In this document: in pieces, positions 52,785-61,048 of the stretch | Numbering within the stretch: position 1 is the first letter of the stretch | Layout: every line of letters begins with the position of its first letter | Made by a program: the position numbers and the translations under genes | Origin: an uncultured Roseibium sp. | GTDB lineage: Bacteria; Pseudomonadota; Alphaproteobacteria; Rhizobiales; Stappiaceae | DNA length: 64,000 nt | Direction: 5' to 3' | Assembly: GCF_947494555.1 (NCBI RefSeq) | Contig: NZ_CANLVF010000001.1 | Location: 1,178,001-1,242,000 of the forward strand | The notes under the pieces: generated by a model | Database searches by the model: none | Told to the model about the DNA's origin: nothing | Seen by the model: the letters and a program-made list of their open reading frames with translations, nothing else

Positions 52785-54113
52785 ATGTCGTCGCAACCAA
52801 CTTTCACCGGAAAGCCGGTCGATGGCGCGCGTCTGCCGCAGAGCGGCGACGCCTCCTGGCAGCGGCTTTTTTCCGTCTTCGGCGGTATCGGCCTTCTGTC
52901 CTTTGGTGGACCGGCGGCCCAGATCGCCCTGATGCATCGCAAGCTGGTAGACGAGACCGGTTGGCTGTCAGAAAAAACCTATGTCAACGCACTCGGCTTC
53001 TGCATGTTGTTGCCAGGGCCGGAGGCCATGCAGCTGGCAACATATTGCGGCTGGAAGCTGCGCGGAATTGCGGGAGGTTTGCTGGCGGGTCTCCTGTTCG
53101 TCATTCCAGGTGCGTTGGCGATTTTCGGGCTTGCTTTCGTTTACACCGCATATGGCCATCAGCCGACCATCAGCCAGTTGTTTCTGGGTATTAAGGCAGC
53201 CGTGCTGATTGTTGTTGTCGAGGCGCTTCTCAGGCTCTCCAAACGTGCACTGACGGAGCGGCGGCAGTGGGTTGTCGCAGTCCTTGCCTTCTCGGCCATC
53301 TTTTTCCTGTCGCCGCCATTTCCGATGATCGTCTTGGCCGCTGCCCTTTACGGTGCCGCCTTCATGGATGCGACGGTACAGGCAGCGCCGGAGAAACAGG
53401 TTCCGATCAGAACCTCTTTCACCCGAACATTGGGTGTTGTTACCGTTGGGCTTGGCCTCTGGCTCGGACCGCTCGCGGCTGTTGCCTGGGCGAGCGGTGC
53501 ACCGATCCTTGGCGATCTTGGCTGGTTCTTTTCCAAACTCGCGGTTGTCACGTTCGGTGGCGCTTATGCGGTTCTGGCATATATGGCGCAAGACGTTGTC
53601 GCTCTTCACGGTTGGCTCGAAGCGGGTGAAATGATGGACGGGCTTGGTCTTGCCGAAACGACGCCCGGACCGCTGATCCTTGTGACGCAATTTGTCGGGT
53701 ATGTCGCCGCGTATCATGAGGGCGGAATTGCGCTCGGTTTTGCCGGTGGGGCGGTTGCTCTTTGGGCAACCTTCGTGCCGTGTTTCCTCTGGATCTTTGC
53801 AGGTGCGCCCTATATCGACTGGATTTCGTCTCAACCTCGACTGAAGTCCGCATTGTCGGCGATCATCGCCGCTGTGGTCGGCGTCGTCCTCAATCTGTCG
53901 CTCTGGTTTGCCCTTCATGTCTTATTCGAAACCGTCACGCATAGGCATCTGGGTTGGCTGACACTTTGGGTTCCGGATGTTTCAAGCCTGGACTGGCGGG
54001 TTCCGGTGCTCGCGGCGTTGTGCGCGTTGCTGCTGCTGCGCCTCCACGTGAACCTGATCTGGACACTGCTGCTGGCTGCCGTCGGCGGGTTGCTTCTGTC
54101 GCTCGTCGCGTAA
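52785..54113 (+). CDS. chrA: Chromate efflux transporter ChrA
   Basis: 442 residues from the ATG at 52785. Two homologous CHR halves, each with the FGGPAAQIALMHRKLVDETGWL-type signature (second half: TFGGAYAVLAYMAQDVVALHGWL with GLAETTPGPLILVTQFVG), and about ten membrane helices. It exports chromate, probably by exchange with sulfate or proton. Coupled to the rhodanese-ChrB gene upstream. Confidence 0.93.
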   Translation: MSSQPTFTGKPVDGARLPQSGDASWQRLFSVFGGIGLLSFGGPAAQIALMHRKLVDETGWLSEKTYVNALGFCMLLPGPEAMQLATYCGWKLRGIAGGLLAGLLFVIPGALAIFGLAFVYTAYGHQPTISQLFLGIKAAVLIVVVEALLRLSKRALTERRQWVVAVLAFSAIFFLSPPFPMIVLAAALYGAAFMDATVQAAPEKQVPIRTSFTRTLGVVTVGLGLWLGPLAAVAWASGAPILGDLGWFFSKLAVVTFGGAYAVLAYMAQDVVALHGWLEAGEMMDGLGLAETTPGPLILVTQFVGYVAAYHEGGIALGFAGGAVALWATFVPCFLWIFAGAPYIDWISSQPRLKSALSAIIAAVVGVVLNLSLWFALHVLFETVTHRHLGWLTLWVPDVSSLDWRVPVLAALCALLLLRLHVNLIWTLLLAAVGGLLLSLVA

Positions 54114-54122
54114 AAGAGCAAG

Positions 54123-54155
54123 CGGGGCCGGGAAAACCGTTGCCCCGTACTTTAT
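54123..54155 (+). terminator. Probable terminator of the chromate operon
   Basis: CGGGGC pairs with GCCCCG around a 13-base loop that itself contains a GG/CC pair, 10 bp after the chrA stop; only a weak T-rich tail follows. Confidence 0.5.
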
Positions 54156-54357
54156 CAGATTTAGAGTCCGGAATTGGTTTCAAGTCTATGCATTTCAAGA
54201 GAAAAAGCAGCTTGCGACAGCGCTGTGTGTCGGTTTCCAAAGGGAGCCGCGCCATTGATGAACCCTTTTGCTCAATTGGAAAAGATCGCTTGAACGCAAA
54301 TCGCCGACCATGCACTGTGGCCATGTCGCGAACGAATGCGCACTTGGAGGAGACAGT

Positions 54358-54693
54358 ATGCAGCTTCCGGAATTCATAAAGAAATTTCCCGCATTGGACA
54401 TTCCGTTTCCGGAAGATGTCGTGACCTCGCACGCAATCCGCTCGGATGCCGGTTTGGTCGTGTTTTTTGACTTTCAAAAGGACATGGAACTGCCGCCGCA
54501 TTCCCATCTTGCCCAATGGGGCACTGTGCTCGACGGCGAAATCGAATTCACGATCGCTGGAGAAACCAAGACGCTCGGGCCGGGCGCGATTTACAACATT
54601 CCGAGCGGGGCAGAACACGGCGCGGTCATCAAGGCCGGGACCAAGGTGATTGATGTCTTCGAGGAAGCAGACCGCTATCCGGTCAAATCCTGA
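54358..54693 (+). CDS. Small cupin-fold protein
   Basis: 111 residues from the ATG at 54358, which has GGAGGAGA upstream. The cupin motifs are present: ELPPHSHLAQWGTVLDGEIEFTIAGE and GAIYNIPSGAEHGAVI, supplying the metal-binding His and Glu. Single-domain cupins may be enzymes, isomerases or sensors; the function here is unknown. It stands alone between the chromate operon and the CAP-RTX gene. Confidence 0.82.
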   Translation: MQLPEFIKKFPALDIPFPEDVVTSHAIRSDAGLVVFFDFQKDMELPPHSHLAQWGTVLDGEIEFTIAGETKTLGPGAIYNIPSGAEHGAVIKAGTKVIDVFEEADRYPVKS

Positions 54694-55243
54694 GCGAGGC
54701 GGCGTGGCACTAACCGGGATCCGCCGGGCGGCTGTCGTTTTGCCCGCGTATGAAGCCTTCATCATTGCCTTCAGCGTGCCGGTGAAAACCGCCCGCCAGC
54801 TGGGAAAGCTTGCGCGCGCTCGTGGTGCTGTTCTTGAAGTTATTTTCGAAATAATATGGTTCAAATGACGAAATAATACTGTAATTGACAGTTAATTAAT
54901 CTGATATCTATCTATAAATTTGAAGCAAATCCGATTTATTTGCACCACTTTGGAGATTTTTGAATAGTATTTGTGCACAACTGATGTGAACTCAAACGAA
55001 AGTGCGCTGTTGTGCGCTCGCGTTGGATGATGCGCGTCTTAGCAGCTATTGTTAAGAAAAATCTTTTTATTCAATAGCTTATGATTGTCACATTTTCATT
55101 TTCACCAACAACCCAGGTTGCCCGTACAGCGGGACAATTTTTCTGACACATCTTTTGCCAATTGCTTCCGCAATGCGGCGTTTCTTTCGCCAGAATTCGC
55201 GCCGAGCCTCTCGCGTGAAATTTGCAGCAGGAAAGGAAACGCA
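54694..55243. other. AT-rich control region upstream of the CAP-RTX gene
   Basis: 550 bp with no credible gene. From about 54840 to 55085 it is much richer in A and T than its surroundings, as for a promoter region under nucleoid-protein silencing or a recently acquired stretch. The last 160 bp are open in the frame of the next gene but lack a start with a ribosome site. Confidence 0.5.
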
Positions 55244-56986
55244 ATGGTCAACAATCCGGTGAACAAGCTCAGTTCCAGCGAACAGTTGATCCTGGAGCTT
55301 GTCAACAAGGAGAGGCTGGCGGCCGGGTTGGAGCCGCTTGCCTCCGCCGCGCCGATCAACGCTGCCGCGCAGAAACACTCTGAATGGATGGCATCCGGGC
55401 GCGTGCTCGATCATACGGGGGCGGGTGGATCGAGCCCCTGGGATCGCATGAAGGCAGAAGGGTGGAACGAATATCCGATGGGCGAGAATATCGCCTACAA
55501 TCCCTTTAACCAGCACAAGCCGATATCCGGGGCCTATGTTCCGCAGGCAATTGTTGAAGGCATGCATACCGGCTGGATGAACTCTACCGGGCACAGGGCC
55601 AATATTCTCAATTCGGATTACACCGTGATCGGGATCGGCGATGCCGTCGGCGGCCATCCGAGCGATGCGGGGCATTCGACAAGTTACGGCACACAGAACT
55701 TTGCCGGTACGACCAAGAACTATGTCACGGGTGTCATCTTTGACGATGCAGACGGCGACAAGTTTTATGACATTGGCGAAGAACTGGGGTCGGCAACGGT
55801 CACGATCGTCAATTCTTCCGGAACGACCGTTGCAACGAAGTCGACGGATCCGGGAGGCGGATACAGCATTGCGCTTGCAAACGGGTCCTATACCGCAAAG
55901 TTCACCGGGAGCGGGATCGACGGAACCATCGAGAAGAGCTTTTCGATTTCCGGCAAGAACGTCAAGATTGACGTCAAGGACGGGTCCGAAGGAGGCGGAA
56001 CGCCGCCGCCTGTTGGCGGTAACGGCGATGATACGGTCACTTATACCAACGGTGATGATTTCTGGGACAACGGTGTTCCCAGAGACATCGGCGGTGCCGG
56101 GGTCGATACGCTCGTCATCGCAAAGGGCTCGGTCTTCAATACCTCCGGTCTCTCCTGGTACGGGTTTGAGCGTTTTCTGGGGGCTGACAAGAATGACCGC
56201 GTCGTCGGCAACGAAGCAGGTGTCGATTACCGTCTGAGCGGTGGCGGCGGCAACGACATCCTCCAGGGAAACGCCGGCGACGATACCCTTCTCGGCGGTC
56301 CTGGAAACGATCGTCTCTACGGCAAGGCCGGCAACGACATCATCAAAGGGGGCGCCGGGCGTGATGTCATGTTCGGTGGTGCCGGAAACGACACGATCCA
56401 CTACGGCAGTGGCGATATTTTCTGGGACAACGGGAAGCCGAGAGATATTGGCGGTTCCGGGGTCGACACGCTTGTCGTGGAGGCAGGATCCAGATTTGCA
56501 ACGTCTGCATTGTCGAAATACGGATTTGAACGCTTCAAGGGCGCGGACAAGGATGACCGGGTCGTCGGAGACGATGCCAAGGTCGGCTACGTCCTGAATG
56601 GCGGAGGCGGCAACGACTTCCTGAAAGGAAGCGCAGGCAACGACACGCTGTTGGGTGGTTCCGGCAATGACAGGCTTGACCCCGGTGCGTCCTCAGGGGG
56701 GCTTCAGAAGCTTTCCGGGCAATCCGGCAACGACACCTATATGATCTCGTCGAATTCGGGCCGGGTCGACATCATCGAACTGGCCGGAAACGGCAACGAC
56801 ACGCTGATTTTCAAGGACCTGAAAAGATCGGACGTCGAGGTGTCGCTGAATGCCCAGGACAAGATGGTCCTGTCATGGAATGACGGTGCCGGGCAAGTGA
56901 CGATCAACGACGAGGGCGCACATCTCGATCAGTTCGTCTTCATGCACGGCGCCACCTATCAACCGGACGATTTTTCCTTCGTTTAA
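55244..56986 (+). CDS. CAP (SCP/PR-1) domain protein with RTX repeats, type I secreted
   Basis: 580 residues from the ATG at 55244 (AAAGGAAAC upstream). Order: a CAP domain at about 12-155 (AAAQKHSEWMASG, GENIAYN, HTGWMNSTGHRANILN, YGTQNFAG); a prealbumin-like beta domain at about 160-245 (VTGVIFDDADGDKFYDIGEELGSATVTI); then two copies of a ~120-residue module starting near residues 270 and 390, each with FWDNG.PRDIGG.GVDTLV, YGFERF.GADK.DRVVG, and GGNDxL.G/GNDTLLGG RTX turns. It ends DDFSFV, a typical acidic-hydrophobic type I secretion end. Calcium-dependent extracellular protein of unknown target. Confidence 0.88.
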   Translation: MVNNPVNKLSSSEQLILELVNKERLAAGLEPLASAAPINAAAQKHSEWMASGRVLDHTGAGGSSPWDRMKAEGWNEYPMGENIAYNPFNQHKPISGAYVPQAIVEGMHTGWMNSTGHRANILNSDYTVIGIGDAVGGHPSDAGHSTSYGTQNFAGTTKNYVTGVIFDDADGDKFYDIGEELGSATVTIVNSSGTTVATKSTDPGGGYSIALANGSYTAKFTGSGIDGTIEKSFSISGKNVKIDVKDGSEGGGTPPPVGGNGDDTVTYTNGDDFWDNGVPRDIGGAGVDTLVIAKGSVFNTSGLSWYGFERFLGADKNDRVVGNEAGVDYRLSGGGGNDILQGNAGDDTLLGGPGNDRLYGKAGNDIIKGGAGRDVMFGGAGNDTIHYGSGDIFWDNGKPRDIGGSGVDTLVVEAGSRFATSALSKYGFERFKGADKDDRVVGDDAKVGYVLNGGGGNDFLKGSAGNDTLLGGSGNDRLDPGASSGGLQKLSGQSGNDTYMISSNSGRVDIIELAGNGNDTLIFKDLKRSDVEVSLNAQDKMVLSWNDGAGQVTINDEGAHLDQFVFMHGATYQPDDFSFV

Positions 56987-56998
56987 CCCTTCCCTAGG

Positions 56999-57027
56999 GA
57001 GCTCTGCTTCTGCAAGCGGAGCTCTCT
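56999..57027 (+). terminator. Probable terminator of the CAP-RTX gene
   Basis: GAGCTCTGCTT pairs with AAGCGGAGCTC (one mismatch) around a CTGC loop, 13 bp after the stop; the T-tail is weak. Confidence 0.55.
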
Positions 57028-57207
57028 TCCTGGCCTTGGCAAGGACCCATTGATAGCCAACGTATCGACCGGGACGAAGCCGTGAACTCGTTTCGCTGTC
57101 GTTGGCTTTGAGTCACGGGGTGAGCGCTCTGCTTGCGGCCGGACAATGTCGAGGTTCGGAGCAAAACGGCCATTGGAACATTCAGCCCCAATGGTCCTTT
57201 TCGCGTT

Positions 57208-58470
57208 CTATCGAAATTCGAATGCCTCGACGTGAATAGTCTTTCGCTTGACGCCTTCTCTTTTGAGGTCCTTCATCAATCCATCCACCATGGGCTTTGG
57301 CCCGCAGACAAAGTACTCGTAGTCGGTGAGTTGGCCAGGTAGCCTCTCCTTCGCAGCATCAACACGTGCAAAATCACCCTCATCTGAAAAAAGCGGATAA
57401 AGCGTTACGTTGTCCCGCTGCGCTGCTATTTCTTGAAGTTCGTCCAGGAATATCGCTTCCTCCTTGCTACGGGCCGCATACGCGAAGTGAATTTCCCGGT
57501 CGTCGTTTTCCTCCATGGCCCGGAGTTTTGAGAGGAACGGCGTCAGACCAATGCCTCCAGCGATCCAGACCTGTTGTTTGGACGCAGTCTTCGAGGCATC
57601 AAAACGTCCATACGGACCCCGGACAATGACTTCACCGCCGGGCTTGAGCTCTTCTCGAACTTTGCGTGTCCAATCTCCAAGCACTTTCATGGTGAAACGC
57701 AGCCGGTCTTCATTTGGAGCGCTGGAGATTGTAAATGGGTGCGGTTCTGACCAGCCTTTGCCCTGAACTTCCACAAAGGCAAATTGACCGGGTTTGAACT
57801 TCAGCATGTCGCCAACGGGTTTCAAGACAACTTCAGTGGCGCGTTCCAGCGAGTTTACGGTTTCGATTGTGAAACGTGTCGCGGTACGTTTGTTCATTCC
57901 AAACATCGTATAGATTAATGCAACCGTGCCGACTAAAGCTGCCAGGATCAGAACGAGGCCCGACGCACTGAGGCGTTCAAAGAAGATACCGGGCGCGTTC
58001 ATGAAATGGCCGATTACCAGGATGTACACCAGCGCCATGACCTTATGTGGATTGCGCCAACGGGAATAACTGATCTTCCTATTGAGCGCGACAAACAGTC
58101 CGATAACCAAAAGGACCATGGAGGCCATGCCGATCTGGGCTGATGGAAAGGTCGAGTTGAGAACCGGATCCACACCCGCTGGAAGTTCTTTGGGAATGCT
58201 GAAGAAGTGCACCAGCGCAAAAACCGCTGTGAACGTTCCTGCCACACGGTGAACCTGATACATTCTGTCCAGTCCGCCAAACATCTCCTCAAAGACTTCC
58301 AGCCGCGTTGCCAATATCACTGAGCATGTCATCAGCAAAAAGCTGATGCCGCCCAGAAGCGTTGAAAAGGTGGTTCTGAGAGTATGCTGGTCAGGCACGA
58401 AGGCGAGATGAAGCAGGGTGAAGACCGCAATTACGGCGATGATGGCGTTGATACCTTGCAGGCGCAGCAT
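57208..58470 (-). CDS. Ferric-reductase/NOX-like transmembrane flavocytochrome
   Basis: 420 residues; AAGGAGG precedes the ATG. The membrane half (residues 1-190) has about six helices and the bis-haem pattern of the ferric reductase superfamily: His74 and His88 (HX13H), His142 and His155 (HX12H). The cytoplasmic half has an FAD site (HPFTISSAPNEDRLRFTMK) and NAD(P)H motifs (GGIGLTPFLSKLRAM; YEYFVCGPKPMVDGLM). It would pass electrons from NAD(P)H across the membrane to iron, oxygen or another acceptor. 21 bp downstream of an exported EF-hand protein gene. Confidence 0.88.
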   Translation of the reverse strand: MLRLQGINAIIAVIAVFTLLHLAFVPDQHTLRTTFSTLLGGISFLLMTCSVILATRLEVFEEMFGGLDRMYQVHRVAGTFTAVFALVHFFSIPKELPAGVDPVLNSTFPSAQIGMASMVLLVIGLFVALNRKISYSRWRNPHKVMALVYILVIGHFMNAPGIFFERLSASGLVLILAALVGTVALIYTMFGMNKRTATRFTIETVNSLERATEVVLKPVGDMLKFKPGQFAFVEVQGKGWSEPHPFTISSAPNEDRLRFTMKVLGDWTRKVREELKPGGEVIVRGPYGRFDASKTASKQQVWIAGGIGLTPFLSKLRAMEENDDREIHFAYAARSKEEAIFLDELQEIAAQRDNVTLYPLFSDEGDFARVDAAKERLPGQLTDYEYFVCGPKPMVDGLMKDLKREGVKRKTIHVEAFEFR

Positions 58471-58491
58471 GACCTCGCCTCCTTTCCGGAC

Positions 58492-58986
58492 TTAGTTGTT
58501 CGTGGATTGGGGGTGAATGGCGGCTTTGGCTGCAACGACAACCGAGAAACCCGATAGATATTCAGGCTCGGTCAGCGTCCTGTCCCGATCCAGATCGGCG
58601 CGCAGGAAATCGAGATCAATCGACTCCCGGTATTCGGCTGCCGTAACTTGACCGTCCGCATTGCGATCCCAGAGCGCGAAAACGACGCGCATAGCCGTTT
58701 TGAAGGCTTCACTTTGGCCAGCGTCTTCGGCGGCGTTGTGCATGCCAAAGCCCCAGTTGTAGAATTCGTTGAGGGCCAGAGCCTTGGAGTTGTCGTTATC
58801 CATGGAAGAAAAGACAGCATCTCCAAAGCTTGAATATTCGCTGGCAGTCAGGTGTCCGTCCTCGTCCTTGTCGATGGATTGAAAGGCCAAACCGGACAAC
58901 TCTTTCCAGTCATTCTCGTCTGCTGCAGCTGGCATTGCGAATGTCAGTGAAGACAACATTGCGATGCTTAGAATTGACATTTTCAT
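58492..58986 (-). CDS. Exported protein with four EF-hand loops
   Basis: 164 residues; GGAGGAATTC precedes the ATG. A signal peptide (ILSIAMLSSLTFAMPAAA) is followed by four 12-residue EF loops at about 39-50 (DKDEDGHLTASE), 63-74 (DNDNSKALALNE), 107-118 (DRNADGQVTAAE) and 131-142 (DLDRDRTLTEPE). It should bind calcium in the periplasm or outside. It sits between the DUF1772 and flavocytochrome genes in one probable operon and may regulate or shield the membrane reductase (inference). Confidence 0.88.
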   Translation of the reverse strand: MKMSILSIAMLSSLTFAMPAAADENDWKELSGLAFQSIDKDEDGHLTASEYSSFGDAVFSSMDNDNSKALALNEFYNWGFGMHNAAEDAGQSEAFKTAMRVVFALWDRNADGQVTAAEYRESIDLDFLRADLDRDRTLTEPEYLSGFSVVVAAKAAIHPQSTNN

Positions 58987-59037
58987 TTTGAATTCCTCCA
59001 GGTTTGACGTGGTCGCGGACCACTTGGCGTGATGAAC

Positions 59038-59499
59038 TCAGTTGGATTTTTCGGTGACGTAACCGGCGCGCACTGCACAGCAGAGGCCGAGAAACCCCAT
59101 GACGGTCCGGAACCAGTGCATTTTTTGCCAAGTCGCGAGCTCGGCGATGGTGGCGCTGGCGCTCAGGGCTCCACCTGCAAGCAGTGGATTGGCGTCACCG
59201 AAATAGAGAGGGAGAGTGGCGACCATAGCGAGCGCGGCTGTGGCCGCCGCAGCGAGCCAAAGCCTGTTCGGCAGCTTCATCCAGAGAGCAAGCCCGGCCA
59301 CAATCATAACGGAACCCGTACCCAGAACGGTCAGCACAGCCATAGTGCCACCGACCGGCGCCAGGTTCGCCTCGAAGACCCTCGTGAATTCAGCTGGTTT
59401 CAGAGATTGCCAATACGGCACAAGGCCAGTTGCAATCAGCAAAGAGCCACCGGCCAACAGGCCGAGCAGGATGGTTGCGAATTGTGAAAGTAACGTCAA
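59038..59499 (-). CDS. DUF1772-like four-helix membrane protein
   Basis: 153 residues using a TTG start at 59497-59499 with AAGGAG seven bases upstream; a frame opening at 59544 lacks this. Four membrane helices; segments such as ATGLVPYWQSLKPAEFTRVFEANL and WQKMHWFRTVMGFLGLCCAVRA resemble the DUF1772 / anthrone-oxygenase-like family. Function unknown. It starts the probable operon DUF1772, EF-hand, flavocytochrome. Confidence 0.65.
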   Translation of the reverse strand: MTLLSQFATILLGLLAGGSLLIATGLVPYWQSLKPAEFTRVFEANLAPVGGTMAVLTVLGTGSVMIVAGLALWMKLPNRLWLAAAATAALAMVATLPLYFGDANPLLAGGALSASATIAELATWQKMHWFRTVMGFLGLCCAVRAGYVTEKSN

Positions 59500-59646
59500 C
59501 TTGCTTCTCCTTCCGTTGCCTGCAGATTTGAATTCAGGACGCAATGGCTCACCCGTTGCTGCGCATCGGTTGGGTTTCGCCTGGATGTTTGTGATTGCCG
59601 GAACTCAGATCGTCCGATGAGTACAGATCGTCACGTTCGCTGCGGT

Positions 59647-60663
59647 TTATTCGATGATTTTGTTGAACTGCTTTCGAAAGTCCGAAGGCGTTTGTCCGGT
59701 CCACCGTTGAAAGGCCCTTCGAAAGGCTCTTTCATCCGAATAGCCAAGCAGAAACGCGATTGAACCTATGTCGTTGCGATTATCGCGCAGAAGCTCCGTT
59801 GCGCGGTGTTCGCGTATCTTGTCAATCAAACCCTGAACCGTCGTGCCGTTTTCTGCCGCGATCCGCTGGGCGGTGCGCACACTCATGTTGGCAGCGGCAG
59901 CAACGCTGGCGGCGTTGAACACACCCGCTCGTGCGTTTTCGGCGGCTGCCTGTCTGAGCGTTTTGAGTTCCTTTGGCTCCTTAGCAGCTTCAATTTGCTT
60001 CTTAACGCCCGAAAGATGGGTCAGGACATAATTGAAGAGGTCAATGTTCGCCTGTTTTATCGGCTCGTTGAGCTTCTCCGGCTTCAAGATAAGACTGATT
60101 TCACTGGCGTTGAATTCGACCGGCACCCCGAAGTAATCGACATAGTGCGCCACATCGCAGTGCGGCTGGTGCGAGAAAGTGATGCGCTCAAAGCAGTTCG
60201 ATATTCCCAGAAACTCAGAAAACAGGCGCGGTATCGACGCGGACCCGATTTCTGCCGAACGGCCACCATCCATATGGTTCATAGGATGGCTAGACACGAT
60301 CTTAGCTTCCATAGGGCCTTCCTGGAATGTCAGTTCCAACTGGTCCGAAATGATTGAGCAGTTCTTTGTCAGGAGATTAATTTCCGTGCGAAGTTCATCG
60401 GCAAATCGGGCACCCTCAGCCAAGCCTCCAAAAAACGAAAAGGGAGCGGCGCGCGCGATATCCAGGGTAATCGGCTCATTGGGAAACCGCTCGCCAAGCA
60501 GTGCCATAATTCTCGGTGTTACATCTTCGGGCGGACGAGACTCCGGATTCATCAGTATGTTGCACGGTAATCCGGCGGCATCCTGCACCTCAGATATTGT
60601 CAGCCCGCGTGAGAGCGCTGATGCAACCACGGTCATTACGGTTCCATTGCTCACGGTCGTCAT
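59647..60663 (-). CDS. AraC-family regulator with an arabinose-binding-like sensor domain
   Basis: 338 residues. The N-terminal ~230 residues follow the pattern of AraC proteins with a long sensor domain (ALSRGLTISEVQDAAGLPCNILMNPESRPPEDVTPRIMALLGERFP). The C-terminal double helix-turn-helix is FNAASVAAAANMSVRTAQRIAAENG and DIGSIAFLLGYSDERAFRRAFQRWTGQTPSDFRKQF. It lies 147 bp upstream of the DUF1772-EF-hand-flavocytochrome genes in the same direction and probably controls them. Confidence 0.88.
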   Translation of the reverse strand: MTTVSNGTVMTVVASALSRGLTISEVQDAAGLPCNILMNPESRPPEDVTPRIMALLGERFPNEPITLDIARAAPFSFFGGLAEGARFADELRTEINLLTKNCSIISDQLELTFQEGPMEAKIVSSHPMNHMDGGRSAEIGSASIPRLFSEFLGISNCFERITFSHQPHCDVAHYVDYFGVPVEFNASEISLILKPEKLNEPIKQANIDLFNYVLTHLSGVKKQIEAAKEPKELKTLRQAAAENARAGVFNAASVAAAANMSVRTAQRIAAENGTTVQGLIDKIREHRATELLRDNRNDIGSIAFLLGYSDERAFRRAFQRWTGQTPSDFRKQFNKIIE

Positions 60664-61048
60664 GATTGAGCCTCCGCAGATCTTGTCCAGGGCAATGAGC
60701 GACGCAGCGGATACCTGCTCACATCAAAAGATGGCGCCTGGTATCCCTTCTGCACTTGAAAAAAGTGTGTCATCTCAACCTTCTGGAACTTCGTTGTTGA
60801 GATCAGAATGACGGTTCACCCCTCGAAATCACAGGACAATACCTGCCAAATGCCGGACAATTTCCGCCAAAACAGGTCATTCCTCGCCAGAAAGTCACCG
60901 ATCTGAAATGATCGCGATCAGCGTTCGGTGTGAGAGATTTTGCAAACACAGCCTATGGTTCGAAACAGCTTGGCAATGGAGCTAGACGAATGCGCTTTGG
61001 GTCGAGAGAAGACATGCGTCGTTGCATATTTCCTTCGCAAGGTAAGAA
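60664..61048. other. Control region upstream of the AraC-type gene
   Basis: 385 bp with no gene. It holds an 8-bp inverted repeat (ATCTCAAC 60772-60779, GTTGAGAT 60796-60803) and a 21-bp-period direct repeat. The RND gene ends at its right border. Confidence 0.6.
60834..60871. promoter_or_regulatory. 21-bp-period direct repeat, likely AraC-type operator
   Basis: GGACAAT-N4-GCCAAA occurs at 60834-60850 and again at 60855-60871. All 13 defined bases are the same, and the period of 21 bp places both copies on one face of the helix, as in AraC-family half sites. About 170-210 bp before the AraC-type gene start. Confidence 0.65.

Noticed and set aside
54694-54868. Short plus-strand frame after the cupin gene
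   Set aside because: No ribosome site, no recognisable pattern, and it runs into the AT-rich control region.
55088-56401. Open frame of 437 codons on the minus strand across the CAP-RTX gene
   Set aside because: Antisense of a gene with clear CAP and RTX motifs; no domains or ribosome site of its own.
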